Part shown: piece after piece, positions 43,830 through 53,517 of the stretch
How positions within the stretch are numbered: the stretch's first letter is position 1
How the letters are laid out: each line of letters begins with the position of its first letter
Notes under the pieces: generated by a model
Told to the model about the DNA's origin: nothing
The model's input: only the letters and a program-made list of their open reading frames with translations
Databases searched by the model: none
Source: Bacteroidales bacterium
Lineage (GTDB): Bacteria > Bacteroidota > Bacteroidia > Bacteroidales > Tenuifilaceae
Direction of reading: 5' to 3'
Length of the DNA stretch: 64,000 bases
Assembly (NCBI GenBank): GCA_013376985.1
Contig: JACABB010000009.1
Location: 62,001-126,000, forward strand
Program-made: the position numbers and the translations under genes

Positions 43830-44531
43830 TTAATCAGGTAAATGAAAGGCTTTTGCATTTTCTGTAAAATTTCTTAATAACCAATCATATGTTCTAATTT
43901 CAAGCTTTGTAGTATTCAATCTATTCCATGCACCTTTAAGTTTCTGTCTTCTTTCATCATTTTCAAGTTCAGATTCCTTCCCTACAATAAGCAATCCATT
44001 AGGTTCTCTAAAATCTTTTAGTTTAAATATATCTCTAAGATGACCTTGAATTTCTGAGCATGAATTTATATATTCTAACAGTTGACATAGTCCTTTATTT
44101 ACAGTAGAACTAAAATATAGTTCATTATTACTATCTAAAGTAAAAATATTATCATTTACACCTTTTAACTCAATAATCCACCATTGAAATCCATCAGAAT
44201 TTTTTCCACCAACAATAAAATCAGGAATAATTCCTTTAGATACTCCTTCAATTTTAGGTTTAATTACTTGCTTTGAATACACCCAAATTCCATGATGTCC
44301 TGTTCTAAATGAATATAATGCAAATGAAAATAAAACTTGATTTGTTAATAAAAAGTTATGCATTTCTGTTTCACTTGCATTATTTCCAATTAGTCCTGAT
44401 AACAATCGAAGTTGAGTTTTTGTCGCATTTGTCTTTATTAACCTAAATGCTTCATCTGGCCATTCATTAGGCCATGGTTCATTCTTTATGTTTTTTAAAA
44501 AACCATCTAATTTTGAATAATTTCTGTTCAT
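43830..44531 (-). CDS. Shedu-like (DUF4263) nuclease-domain protein
   Basis: A 233-aa protein without signal or membrane segment. The nuclease-type core has PDFIVGG, then WWIIELKG (the D...ExK of a PD-(D/E)xK fold), followed by GLCQLLEYINS. The C-terminus RRQKLKGAWNRL and LEIRTYDWLL is typical of DUF4263, the domain of the anti-phage protein SduA (Shedu). Shedu proteins work as single-gene defences with very varied N-termini; here about 80 residues precede the core. It is in a region with a restriction-modification pair and lies between two direct repeats of about 70 bp, which suggests it arrived as a unit. Defence is inferred from family and context. Confidence 0.78.
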   Translation of the reverse strand: MNRNYSKLDGFLKNIKNEPWPNEWPDEAFRLIKTNATKTQLRLLSGLIGNNASETEMHNFLLTNQVLFSFALYSFRTGHHGIWVYSKQVIKPKIEGVSKGIIPDFIVGGKNSDGFQWWIIELKGVNDNIFTLDSNNELYFSSTVNKGLCQLLEYINSCSEIQGHLRDIFKLKDFREPNGLLIVGKESELENDERRQKLKGAWNRLNTTKLEIRTYDWLLRNFTENAKAFHLPD

Positions 44532-44622
44532 TATGCCATTCTTTAATTATAGTTGCAACTCATTATATATGTCCTAAAGATAATGTTATACATTAAATTT
44601 AAAAACATATTTGTTTCACATC

Positions 44623-44693
44623 AAATATAAAAATTTCCACTAAAACCCTCCATTAAACTTTTTATTCAAACCCGAAAGCTATATTTGTTTGGC
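44623..44693 (+). repeat. Direct repeat, right copy (native promoter of GH3 gene)
   Basis: Right copy of the repeat at 43600-43672. It ends with TATATTTG and lies directly before the GH3/beta-lactamase gene, so this is probably the original promoter. Confidence 0.85.
44680..44687 (+). promoter_or_regulatory. Bacteroidetes -7 promoter element of GH3 gene
   Basis: TATATTTG, 39 bp before the chosen ATG at 44727. The same promoter is duplicated at 43658-43665, where it no longer faces this gene. Confidence 0.7.
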
Positions 44694-44726
44694 AATTTTT
44701 TAGGTACTGTAATTACTCGAATTCCC

Positions 44727-47700
44727 ATGAAGCTTAATCGACTTTTTGTTCTACTGGCTATTCTGCATTTTGCTTTGACTCAGGTTGTAGCATCCAATAA
44801 TCAATTAACCGCTTTACCAAAGGTTGATACTCTAAGGCAGAGCGTTTGGGTTGATTCGCTTATGAAATCGCTTACGCTTAGGGAGAAGATTGCCCAGTCG
44901 TTTATGGTTTCGGCTTACTCCAATAAGGATCAGAAGCATATAGATGAGATAGTGGCTCTGGTTAAGAACGAAAAGATTGGTGGTCTGATTTTCTTTCAGG
45001 GTGGCCCCGTTCGAGAGGCAAGGCTTACCAACTACTACCAATCCCTATCCCGAATTCCAATGCTTATTTCCATTGATGGTGAGTGGGGGCTGGGTATGCG
45101 GTTGGATAGCACCTTCTCTTACCCCCGCCAGATGATGCTTGGCGCAGCTTCAAACCAGCATCTGGTGTACGAGGTAGCATCGGATATTGCGCAGCATCTT
45201 AAAAGGATGGGAATTCATATCAACTTTGCACCCGTTGTGGATATCAACAATAACCCGCTGAATCCAGTGATAAGCAGCCGTTCGTTCGGCGAGAATAGGC
45301 AAATGGTTGCCGATTATGGCATAGAGTATGTGAAGGGTTTACAGGATAATGGCATTATTGCCTGTGCAAAGCACTTTCCGGGTCATGGCGATACCGATGC
45401 CGATTCGCATCTGGCTCTGCCCAAAGTAAACCACAATCTTGCTCGTTTGGATAGCGTTGAGCTATACCCATTCAAAAAGCTTATCGAGGGGGGTGTTGCA
45501 TCGGTTATGATTGCACACCTACGTGTTCCTGCGCTTGAGAAGGATACAACGCTGGCATCGAGCATATCATCTTCGGTAATCAAAGGATTCCTTTGTGATA
45601 GCCTGAAATTCAAAGGTTTGATATTTACTGATGCCCTGAATATGAAGGGTGTTGCCGATTTTCACACTCCAGCAATTTTGAACTGGCTTTCCTATAAAGC
45701 GGGTAACGATTTTTTAACCTGTCCTGAGAAAATTAAGGAGTCAATTGATTATATAGTAGGTGAGGTGGCAAAAGGAAATTTTACCGTTGATGAGGTAAAC
45801 CGCAAGTGCAGAAAAATCCTTAAGGCAAAATACGCCGCAGGACTTTCGGCCTATAAACCGATTGAGCTAAAGAACCTGAATTCGGATTTAAACACCGTAA
45901 CCTCCGAACTTATAAAACGAAGAGTTGCTGAGCAGGGGATTACGCTTTTGAATGGGAGCGGGCTAATCCCAATACTAAGGCTCGATACGCTTAAAATTGC
46001 TTACATTGAGGTTGGTAAGGGTAAAGGCGATGCTTTCCGTAATCAGCTGGAGATGTACGCATCGGTAACGCCGTTTAGCATTAACCCCGAATCGTCATTA
46101 AACTCCTACGATTCGTTGCTTACCGCCTTGGATTCGTATAACCTAATTATAGTTGGTTATCACGCTGCCGATACTAGAGTTGCGAAGAATTACGGGATAT
46201 CCAACCAGGCCTCTAACTTCATTTTCGACCTATCGTTTAGGAAGAAGATTATTGTAGATATTTTTGGTAATCCCTACACGCTGAATCGTCTACTGAACCT
46301 TCCATCGCTGGGCGGTTTAATAATCTCATTCGATAATTCGGCCATTACCCAAAGCCTTTCGGCGCAGCTAATTTTTGGTGGAATAGGGGTGAGTGGAACG
46401 TTGCCTGTATCGCCAACAAAGGATATTCGTGTTGGAAGCGGCTATAGGAATAGCGAGAGAATTCGTTTAAAATACACCATACCCGAGGAGCTGGGCATTG
46501 ATTCAAAATATCTCCTTAAAGTTGATTCAATGGCTAACGATGCCATTGCAAAGCAGATTACTCCCGGAATGCAGATTCTTGTTGCAAAGGATGGCGTTGT
46601 TTTTTACAATAAATCCTTTGGTTCTTACACCTATAGCAACGAGGTTGCTGTAAATGGTAAATCGATATACGATATTGCATCGGTAACAAAGATTACATCT
46701 ACCGTTCCATCCATTATGCGCTTGTTCGATAGGGATAGCATTGGACTGCAAAAATCGCTCGATAGCTATATCAATTTACCGAACGGAAGTAATAAGAAGA
46801 AGCTGGTAATTAGCGATTTGCTCCGCCATCAGGCGGGTTTGCAGCCTTGGATTCCATTCTACCTATCAACACTCTCAACGCTATTCTCTGATAAACCGGC
46901 TATTAGTAGGATTCAAACCCCTGATTACCCTTACTCCTTCAACGAGAATACATATATCAGCAAATTCAGCATTCCAAGCCCTAAGTTTTATAGTAGAAAG
47001 TACTCGTTTGATTTCCCATTACAGGTTGCAGAGAATATCTACGCCATAGAGGGGATGAAGGATTCCATTTTTATACGTATGAATGCCACCGAGGTAAAGG
47101 ATGCTGGTAGGTATAAGTATAGCGATTTGGGTTTCCTATACCTACAACGTGCTGTTGAAAATATTACCAGTAAAGGGATTGATGAGTATGCCGATAATAA
47201 TTTTTACAGGCATCTGGGGATGAATAGCACAGCCTATCAACCATTGAGGAAGTTCGATTCTTCAAGGATTGTTCCTACTGAGGATGATTTGACCTTCCGT
47301 AAGCAGGTTGTCCGTGGGTATGTACACGATCAGGCTGCTGCTATGATGGGTGGTATTGCTGGACATGCAGGGGTTTTCTCCACTGCAAACGATCTTGCAA
47401 AGCTTATGCAGATGTATTTGCAGAAGGGTGTATACGGTGGTGAGCGGTTTTTTACGGCTAGCACCGTTGAGCTGTTTACATCAACGCCAAAGGATAATAA
47501 CGGGAATCGCAGGGCGTTAGGTTTTGATAAGCCTGAGCCTAAAGTTGGAAAATCTTCGCCTGCTTGTGTATCGGCATCACCATTGAGTTTTGGGCATTCG
47601 GGCTTCACTGGAACAATGGTTTGGGCTGATCCTGAGAATGGTGTGGTTTACGTTTTCCTATCGAACCGTGTTTACCCGGATGCTTCGAATAATCGGTTGG

Positions 47701-47765
47701 CTGAATTGAATATTCGTACTGATATTCAGGAGATTTTTTATGAGGCGGTGAGGAGGAGGAAGTGA
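44727..47765 (+). CDS. GH3 beta-N-acetylglucosaminidase fused to beta-lactamase-like serine hydrolase
   Basis: The ATG at 44727 (MKLNRLFVLLAILHFALTQ) gives a proper signal peptide; an in-frame ATG at 44685 lies inside the promoter and is rejected. The 1012-aa product has a GH3 domain (about 50-390) with SIDGEWGLGMRL and the NagZ motif KHFPGHGDTDADSH. A GH3-C domain follows (to about 590). The C-terminal serine beta-lactamase-like domain (about 600-1000) has SVTK (SxxK nucleophile), YSDLGF at the YxN position and HSGFTG. This fusion is typical of Bacteroidetes and probably acts in the periplasm on muropeptides, removing GlcNAc and cutting an amide or ester. It appears to be a single-gene unit. 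Confidence 0.95.
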   Translation: MKLNRLFVLLAILHFALTQVVASNNQLTALPKVDTLRQSVWVDSLMKSLTLREKIAQSFMVSAYSNKDQKHIDEIVALVKNEKIGGLIFFQGGPVREARLTNYYQSLSRIPMLISIDGEWGLGMRLDSTFSYPRQMMLGAASNQHLVYEVASDIAQHLKRMGIHINFAPVVDINNNPLNPVISSRSFGENRQMVADYGIEYVKGLQDNGIIACAKHFPGHGDTDADSHLALPKVNHNLARLDSVELYPFKKLIEGGVASVMIAHLRVPALEKDTTLASSISSSVIKGFLCDSLKFKGLIFTDALNMKGVADFHTPAILNWLSYKAGNDFLTCPEKIKESIDYIVGEVAKGNFTVDEVNRKCRKILKAKYAAGLSAYKPIELKNLNSDLNTVTSELIKRRVAEQGITLLNGSGLIPILRLDTLKIAYIEVGKGKGDAFRNQLEMYASVTPFSINPESSLNSYDSLLTALDSYNLIIVGYHAADTRVAKNYGISNQASNFIFDLSFRKKIIVDIFGNPYTLNRLLNLPSLGGLIISFDNSAITQSLSAQLIFGGIGVSGTLPVSPTKDIRVGSGYRNSERIRLKYTIPEELGIDSKYLLKVDSMANDAIAKQITPGMQILVAKDGVVFYNKSFGSYTYSNEVAVNGKSIYDIASVTKITSTVPSIMRLFDRDSIGLQKSLDSYINLPNGSNKKKLVISDLLRHQAGLQPWIPFYLSTLSTLFSDKPAISRIQTPDYPYSFNENTYISKFSIPSPKFYSRKYSFDFPLQVAENIYAIEGMKDSIFIRMNATEVKDAGRYKYSDLGFLYLQRAVENITSKGIDEYADNNFYRHLGMNSTAYQPLRKFDSSRIVPTEDDLTFRKQVVRGYVHDQAAAMMGGIAGHAGVFSTANDLAKLMQMYLQKGVYGGERFFTASTVELFTSTPKDNNGNRRALGFDKPEPKVGKSSPACVSASPLSFGHSGFTGTMVWADPENGVVYVFLSNRVYPDASNNRLAELNIRTDIQEIFYEAVRRRK

Positions 47766-47838
47766 GAAGTGAAAAGTGAGAAGTGAGAAGTGAAAAGTGA
47801 AAAGTGAAAAGTGAAAAGTGAAAAGTGAAAAGTTGAAA
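47762..47838 (+). repeat. Tandem 7-bp repeat (GTGARAA), about 11 units
   Basis: Units GTGAGAA or GTGAAAA run head to tail from within the stop codon of the GH3 gene. Related wording (AAGTGAAAAGTG) recurs at 51880 and 60811-60870. Copy number is likely variable between strains. Confidence 0.9.
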
Positions 47839-48494
47839 GATTTAACTAAGCACTAAACACTAAACACCAAAGGATTTGAACAATCAAAATAAGTTTCTGA
47901 GAGGGTTTTATTTTGTTTCTTAATTGAATCCTGTTTTATCGGCAATGAAATAATCGCAAATTGCGATATATAGCGGCTACAAAGAAAAAACCGATAAATT
48001 GATATTTTAACACTACTACAAAAGTAGTATCGCTTTAGCCGTAGTCGAACGTACAGTACTATTTTTTGAACAGAAAATGGGACTTATATTGATTAAAAAA
48101 TTTGCCTGAATTACCCTAAAAGCCTATATATTTAAACTGTAAACTATTGTTTTGTAATAATATACTTAAAAATAGATTTAGAAAACCAATCCGATAGCCT
48201 ACAGTTTTTACTTAGAATAACCATTGGTATCTTACCTACTCATTATCGTTAATGCAATAGGTGAAATTGCAGTTATAGAGGCATTCAAACAAATTCTTTT
48301 AAGAATTGTGAAGTATTTGTAATTGATAAGTTCTTAAATTTGGACATGTACGATTTTAGGATGTATTTGTAAACAATTATGTTGTTTAATGGTTTATATC
48401 ATGTTAATCAGTACTTTATATTTTTTGTATAATAGTAATACTAGTTTTTAACTAAAAATTGGTACTACATTTCATTATAAAGTTTATTTCATAG
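47839..48494. other. Intergenic region, 656 bp
   Basis: Between the tandem repeat and the YfiR-domain hybrid kinase. A small inverted repeat, ACTACT / AGTAGT, occurs near 48014-48031. No coding frame or RNA gene recognised; the kinase promoter should be in its last part. Confidence 0.5.
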
Positions 48495-50882
48495 ATGATT
48501 AAAGGGTTTAACATAGTGATTCGATTTAGATTTTTTATTGTGATTCTATTTTACATTGGGATTCCATTTATTTCTCGGGCGCAGAAAATTTCCGATGAGA
48601 AAATAAAGGCAGCCTACACCTATCAATTTGCTCAAAATATTGTTTGGCCTAATGAAGAAGGGCTAGATACATTTAGGATAGTAGTTTTTGGTAATAATCA
48701 AATACTTTTCAATGATCTTAAAGAAATTTCGAAAGCAAAATCAATCAAAAATAAGCAGATAGCAGTTTACAAAGTAGAGCAAATTGCCAAGATAAAAAGC
48801 TTAAAACCAAATATTGTTTATGTTGATAAAAAATTCAACGCATCTTTGGCTGAAATATATCATGAGTTACTCATCGTCCCAATTCTAATAGTTACCGAAG
48901 AGAGTCCTCTTGAAGAGTTCGTTATGATAAATTTTATACACTTATCTAGCGAAAAAAATAGATTAAGCTTTGAGGTTAATCGGAATGCCATTGAACAAAA
49001 CCATAACCTTTCGGTACTTCCAAAACTTCTTCTTCTAGGTGGTTCTCGTCTTGATGTTGCAAATCTTTACCGAGTGCAAGAGGAGAAGTTGAAGGAGATG
49101 CAGGATAAGGTTGAGCTATATAAGAATGAAATTGAAAAACAGCAGATTATTGTTGAATCGCAAGGCCAGCAAATTGAGCAACAAAACTACGAGCTTCGGT
49201 CTCAAAAACAGGAGATTTACAATCAGCAAATTCAGATTAATATTCAAAAAAACAAACTTGATACTCTTTTAGATGAAATAAATAGGCAACAGCAGGTTGT
49301 AGTTGATAATATATCGTTGCTTAAAAAGAATAAGGATAATATAGATAATCAGCAAAAAACCATATCCCTTCAGGTAAAAGAGATGAACCAATGGAATCAG
49401 ATACTTGAGCAGCAAAAACGGGAAATACAAACCCAGCAAGAAAAAATCAAGGATCAAAGGGAAACCTTATTCGTTCAACAAAAAAGAATTCAGACCCAGC
49501 AAAAATTTTTAGTTTTAACAATATCATCAATCATCCTAACACTAGGACTAATCTTTTTTATACTCTTAGGTTATTTGAATAAACAGAAGGCAAATAAAAT
49601 CCTTCAGGAAAAGAATTTTGCCATTGAGGAGCAGGAGGAGGCAATAAAATATCAAACTGAATTAATAGATATTGCGAATAGAGAGCTGGAGCAACAGAAC
49701 TATTTGCTGGAAAAAACGGTTGAGATTAGAACCGAAGAGTATAGGATTGCAAAGGAAAAAGCGGAGGAAGCTGATAAGCTAAAATCGGCATTCCTTGCAA
49801 ATATGTCCCATGAAATAAGAACACCACTAAACGCTATAGTAGGATTTACTCAGATCTTATCACTTCAATTGGACATTAATAATGAGTTCAAAGATTATTT
49901 TGATATAATTATGCAAAGCTCAAATGATCTTTTAAGGCTTATAAACGATATTATTGATATCTCGAAAATTGAATCGGGACAACTACAATTTAGTGTTATT
50001 GATTGCGATTTACAGCTGGAGCTTGATACGTTAAATCGCTTTTACAATGAACAAATCATTATTGAAAATAAGCAGGAAGATGTAATACTCACTTATTCTC
50101 CCGACAAAAGAGTTAAGCCATTAATTATTAAAATCGATCCTTCGCGAGTTAAACAGGTATTAACAAATCTATTAAGTAATGCCCTTAAATTTACGGATAA
50201 AGGATCGATAGAATTTGGATATAAAGTTAATGGTAACGAAATAGAATTTTTTGTAATCGATACGGGGATAGGAATACCACCGCAATTCCATAATGATATT
50301 TTCCATCGCTTTAGAAAAATAAAACAAAGTAACGATAAGTTATATTCTGGAACTGGTTTAGGCCTTGTAATATCTAAAAGTTTAGTTGAATTGCAAGGTG
50401 GAAGGATGTGGTTTGAATCGTCACCATTAAAAGGAACAAGTTTCTTTTTTACAATCCCCTTAAATTACGGAAATGCAAAGTTCGAGGAGGAATCACCTAA
50501 AAGTAGAACCCTCTTTTTTGATGATAAAACAGTACTTATTTGTGAGGACGATAATAATTCAAGGGAGTTCCTTAAACGAGTGCTAACTAAGCTAAACTTT
50601 AATATTATCGCAGCTTGCGATGGTGTTGAAGCAATTGAACTATTCAAAAAGAACCCGAATATAGATGTTATACTTCTTGATATACAAATGCCTAGGCTTG
50701 ATGGGTATGGTACTTTAGCCGAAATTCGGAAAATTTCAGCTAAGAAAATACCAATAATTGCTCAAACCGCCTTTGCTATGACTCATGAGATTGAGAAGAT
50801 TATTAACTCTGGTTTCGACGATTATATTTCAAAACCAATTGTTGTTGAAAACCTAATAGATATTCTATCTAAGAGAATATAA
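48495..50882 (+). CDS. Hybrid sensor histidine kinase with YfiR-like sensor domain and receiver
   Basis: A 795-aa membrane kinase. A signal-type segment (about 12-30, ending FISRAQ) leads to a YfiR/DUF4154-like periplasmic domain (about 33-190: KAAYTYQFAQNIVWPNE, then LPKLLLLGGSRLDVANLYR). A long Gln-rich coiled coil follows (about 190-340), then a membrane helix (about 343-362) and a second coiled coil. HisKA has LANMSHEIRTPLNAIVGFTQ, the ATPase NLLSNALKFTD, DTGIGIP and GTGLGLVIS. A C-terminal receiver (about 675-795) has CEDD and the phospho-Asp in ILLDIQMPRLDG. YfiR domains usually control a separate membrane partner; here the sensor is fused to the kinase. Downstream output is unknown. 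Confidence 0.94.
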   Translation: MIKGFNIVIRFRFFIVILFYIGIPFISRAQKISDEKIKAAYTYQFAQNIVWPNEEGLDTFRIVVFGNNQILFNDLKEISKAKSIKNKQIAVYKVEQIAKIKSLKPNIVYVDKKFNASLAEIYHELLIVPILIVTEESPLEEFVMINFIHLSSEKNRLSFEVNRNAIEQNHNLSVLPKLLLLGGSRLDVANLYRVQEEKLKEMQDKVELYKNEIEKQQIIVESQGQQIEQQNYELRSQKQEIYNQQIQINIQKNKLDTLLDEINRQQQVVVDNISLLKKNKDNIDNQQKTISLQVKEMNQWNQILEQQKREIQTQQEKIKDQRETLFVQQKRIQTQQKFLVLTISSIILTLGLIFFILLGYLNKQKANKILQEKNFAIEEQEEAIKYQTELIDIANRELEQQNYLLEKTVEIRTEEYRIAKEKAEEADKLKSAFLANMSHEIRTPLNAIVGFTQILSLQLDINNEFKDYFDIIMQSSNDLLRLINDIIDISKIESGQLQFSVIDCDLQLELDTLNRFYNEQIIIENKQEDVILTYSPDKRVKPLIIKIDPSRVKQVLTNLLSNALKFTDKGSIEFGYKVNGNEIEFFVIDTGIGIPPQFHNDIFHRFRKIKQSNDKLYSGTGLGLVISKSLVELQGGRMWFESSPLKGTSFFFTIPLNYGNAKFEEESPKSRTLFFDDKTVLICEDDNNSREFLKRVLTKLNFNIIAACDGVEAIELFKKNPNIDVILLDIQMPRLDGYGTLAEIRKISAKKIPIIAQTAFAMTHEIEKIINSGFDDYISKPIVVENLIDILSKRI

Positions 50883-50884
50883 AT

Positions 50885-51796
50885 TTACCTTCCAGTTCTT
50901 GGATGAAACCGAAGTATAGTATCCCTTAAATACTCCTTATCAAGGTGGGTGTAAATCTCTGTGGTTTGGATAGATTCGTGGCCAAGCATCTCCTGAACCG
51001 CCCTAAGATCGGCTCCTCCTTCAACCAGATGTGTTGCAAAAGAATGACGAAGCGTATGTGGGCTGATATTCTTTGTTATACCTGCCAATGCTGCGTGTTT
51101 TTTAATGATAGTGAAAACCATCTCGCGGGTCAACTTTTTCCCTCTACGATTCAGAAAAATTATGTTTTCTGAACCTCTATCAATCTTATGTGATAAGCTA
51201 TTCCTATCGCTTAAATATAAATTAATCTCTTTAATTGCCTTATCGCCAATTGGTACCAATCGCTCCTTATTCCCTTTTCCAACAACGCGAATAAAACCTT
51301 GATCGAAAAACAGATCGGTAAGCTTTAAACTTGTAAGTTCAGACACCCTTAACCCACAGCTGTAAAGGGTTTCAACCATTGTTTTATTGCGCTGCCCTTC
51401 AGGCTTACTTAAATCGAACGAGGCTTCTATAGCATCAATCTCGCTAATACTAAGAACTTCGGGTAGTTTTCTTCCAACCTTTGGACCTTCAATTAGCTCA
51501 GTTGGATCCTGATCAATCACCTCTTCAATCATCATATACTTATAGAAACCCCTAATGCCCGATAGTATTCTGGCTTGAGTTCGTTTATTTAAACCAAGTT
51601 CATCAACATGGTTAAGGAACTCTTGGATATGATGCATCGTAATATTCTCAGGTTCAACGCCTATGCCATCGCTAAACTCCATTAGCATTTCAACATCATG
51701 GGTATAGGCCGATACCGAATTTCCCGATAGTGATTTTTCAACTCTTATAAAATTGATATAATCCTCAATTGCTGCTCTCCAACCCATTTCTTTCAT
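50885..51796 (-). CDS. xerD: Tyrosine recombinase XerD
   Basis: A 303-aa tyrosine recombinase of the XerC/XerD size class. The N-terminal core-binding domain is MGWRAAIEDYINFIRVEKSL. The catalytic residues are Arg in YSCGLRVSELTSLKL, Lys in VVGKGNKERLVPIG, His and Arg in SPHTLRHSFATHL, His in MLGHESIQTTEIYTHL and Tyr in that last motif. XerD with XerC resolves chromosome dimers at dif. It lacks the extra helix inserted in integron integrases, so it is the housekeeping enzyme and not the driver of the cassette loci at 34-42 kb. It is divergent from pyk and convergent with the hybrid kinase (2-bp gap between stops). Confidence 0.94.
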   Translation of the reverse strand: MKEMGWRAAIEDYINFIRVEKSLSGNSVSAYTHDVEMLMEFSDGIGVEPENITMHHIQEFLNHVDELGLNKRTQARILSGIRGFYKYMMIEEVIDQDPTELIEGPKVGRKLPEVLSISEIDAIEASFDLSKPEGQRNKTMVETLYSCGLRVSELTSLKLTDLFFDQGFIRVVGKGNKERLVPIGDKAIKEINLYLSDRNSLSHKIDRGSENIIFLNRRGKKLTREMVFTIIKKHAALAGITKNISPHTLRHSFATHLVEGGADLRAVQEMLGHESIQTTEIYTHLDKEYLRDTILRFHPRTGR

Positions 51797-51902
51797 TATT
51801 ATTAATTGCCAAATTACCCTTTAAGAATGTATTTTCAAAATAGATAACAGAGGTTAAATATCTTACTTTTAACTTATCACTTTTCACTTTCCACTTAATC
51901 CC

Positions 51903-51910
51903 TATCTTTG
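51903..51910 (+). promoter_or_regulatory. Bacteroidetes -7 promoter element of pyk
   Basis: TATCTTTG, 24 bp before the pyk start codon. No clear -33 TTG; the upstream bases are the CACTTTTCACTTT type of simple repeat. Confidence 0.65.
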
Positions 51911-51933
51911 CACTGTAAATCAAATAATAGTAT

Positions 51934-53352
51934 ATGCTTAAACGAACAAAAATTGTTGCAACCATTTCGGATAAACATTGTGATGTTGAATTTCTCCAGA
52001 AGCTTTATGAAGCGGGGATGAATGTTGTAAGGTTGAACACAGCTCACCAAAATTTTGATCAGGCAAGAGCTGTTATCGATAACGTTAGGAAGGTATCAGA
52101 TAAAATTGCAATTCTTGTTGATACAAAGGGGCCAGAGATTAGGACTTCGTCATTCGGTGAGGAGTTGAATGTTTCAAAAGGTGATAAGATAAAATTGTTT
52201 GGTAACCCAAACGGCGAATCAAAGGGGGATAGTTTGTATGTATCATACCCTAAAATTGTTGCCGAGGTTTCCATTGGAAGTTGTATCCTTATTGATGATG
52301 GTGATATAGAGATAATAGTTATAGATAAAACAGAAGAATATCTTCATTGTCAGGTAGATAATTCGGGGATAATTAAACTTCGTAAAAGTATAAATATCCC
52401 GAATGTTCATATCAATTTACCATCGTTAACTGAGAAGGATGTTGAGTTTGTTAAATTTGCCATTGAGAATAAGTTGGACTTTATTGCTCATAGTTTTGTA
52501 AGGAAAAAAGAGGATGTAATTGAGATTAAAAAAATACTGGAACAGTTTAATAGTTCAATCAAAATAATTGCAAAAATTGAGAATCAGCAGGGTGTTGATA
52601 ATATTGATGAGATTCTTGATCATACCTATGGCGTAATGGTAGCAAGGGGCGATTTGGGCATTGAGATTTCTGCCGAAAAGATTCCTATTATCCAACGAAG
52701 GATTGTAAAGAAATGCATTGAGAGTAAAAAGCCTGTAATTATTGCAACACAGATGTTGCATACGATGATTGAGCATCCAAGACCAACCCGTGCGGAGATT
52801 AGCGATATTGCAAATGCTATTTACCAACGTGTTGATGCTATTATGCTTAGCGGTGAAACCGCATATGGGGCTTACCCCATTGAAGCAGTTAAAATAATGA
52901 CACGTGTTGCGCAGGAGGTAGAAGTTAATATAGAACCAGATCCTAAGCAAAAACTTGTAAGAATTAATAATGAAATTACTGCAACGCTTGCCAGATCGGC
53001 TGTAAGAGCCTGTGCCAATTTGCCAATTAAGGCTATTGTTATTGATACGCTATCGGGTAGAACGGGGCGTTACCTTGCAGCATTCCGCGGGAAAATCCCC
53101 GTATATGTGATGTGCTATAAACCGCAAGTTATGCGTCAACTAGCATTGTCCTATGGGGTATTAGCCGAATATATGGAGCCACGTACTACACGTGATCATT
53201 TCCTTGCCGATGCTATGGCAATAATTGAGGATCAAAGTAAATTGCAACTTGAAGATTTGGTACTTGTAATTGGAGGTAGTTTTGGTCCAAGGGATGGTGC
53301 ATCGTTTATGGAGATTAGCAAAGTGAAGAATTTGGTTAAAAATGGGAAGTAG
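51934..53352 (+). CDS. pyk: Pyruvate kinase
   Basis: A 472-aa enzyme of normal length. It transfers phosphate from phosphoenolpyruvate to ADP, the last step of glycolysis. Visible motifs: RTKIVATI at the N-terminus, NVVRLNTAHQ (substrate loop), DTKGPEIRT, the active-site segment IIAKIENQQGVDNIDEIL, GVMVARGDLGIEI (metal and substrate) and KPVIIATQMLHTMIEHPRPTRAE. The C-terminal regulatory domain (about 345-470) contains SGRTGRYLAAFR. NTAHQ replaces the usual NFSHG/NxSHG, a variant at the substrate loop. It has its own promoter and is divergent from xerD. Confidence 0.97.
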   Translation: MLKRTKIVATISDKHCDVEFLQKLYEAGMNVVRLNTAHQNFDQARAVIDNVRKVSDKIAILVDTKGPEIRTSSFGEELNVSKGDKIKLFGNPNGESKGDSLYVSYPKIVAEVSIGSCILIDDGDIEIIVIDKTEEYLHCQVDNSGIIKLRKSINIPNVHINLPSLTEKDVEFVKFAIENKLDFIAHSFVRKKEDVIEIKKILEQFNSSIKIIAKIENQQGVDNIDEILDHTYGVMVARGDLGIEISAEKIPIIQRRIVKKCIESKKPVIIATQMLHTMIEHPRPTRAEISDIANAIYQRVDAIMLSGETAYGAYPIEAVKIMTRVAQEVEVNIEPDPKQKLVRINNEITATLARSAVRACANLPIKAIVIDTLSGRTGRYLAAFRGKIPVYVMCYKPQVMRQLALSYGVLAEYMEPRTTRDHFLADAMAIIEDQSKLQLEDLVLVIGGSFGPRDGASFMEISKVKNLVKNGK

Positions 53353-53404
53353 AAGTCCGAAGACGGAAGTTGGAAGATGCTTAATAATTTGAAAATTGGG
53401 GAAT

Positions 53405-53505
53405 TTGAAGATTAACTAATAACCAAATAACCAATAACCAAATAACCAATAACTCAATAACCAATAACTCAATAACCAATTAACCAGCAACTAATAACCA
53501 GAGAA
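53405..53505 (+). repeat. Simple tandem repeat (AATAACCAA type)
   Basis: About ten degenerate units of AATAACCAA / AATAACTC lie between pyk and the TPR gene. Possibly variable in copy number. No hairpin is formed. Confidence 0.85.
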
Positions 53506-53517
53506 TCAAGCCTCTTA

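Noticed and set aside
47762-47838. CRISPR array
   Set aside because: Units are 7 bp, directly abutting and without spacers; the same applies to the AATAACC repeat at 53405-53505.
50885-51796. Tyrosine recombinase as the integrase of the cassette loci
   Set aside because: Length, motifs and position fit housekeeping XerD; the extra helix of integron integrases is not present, and it is 8 kb away from the loci.
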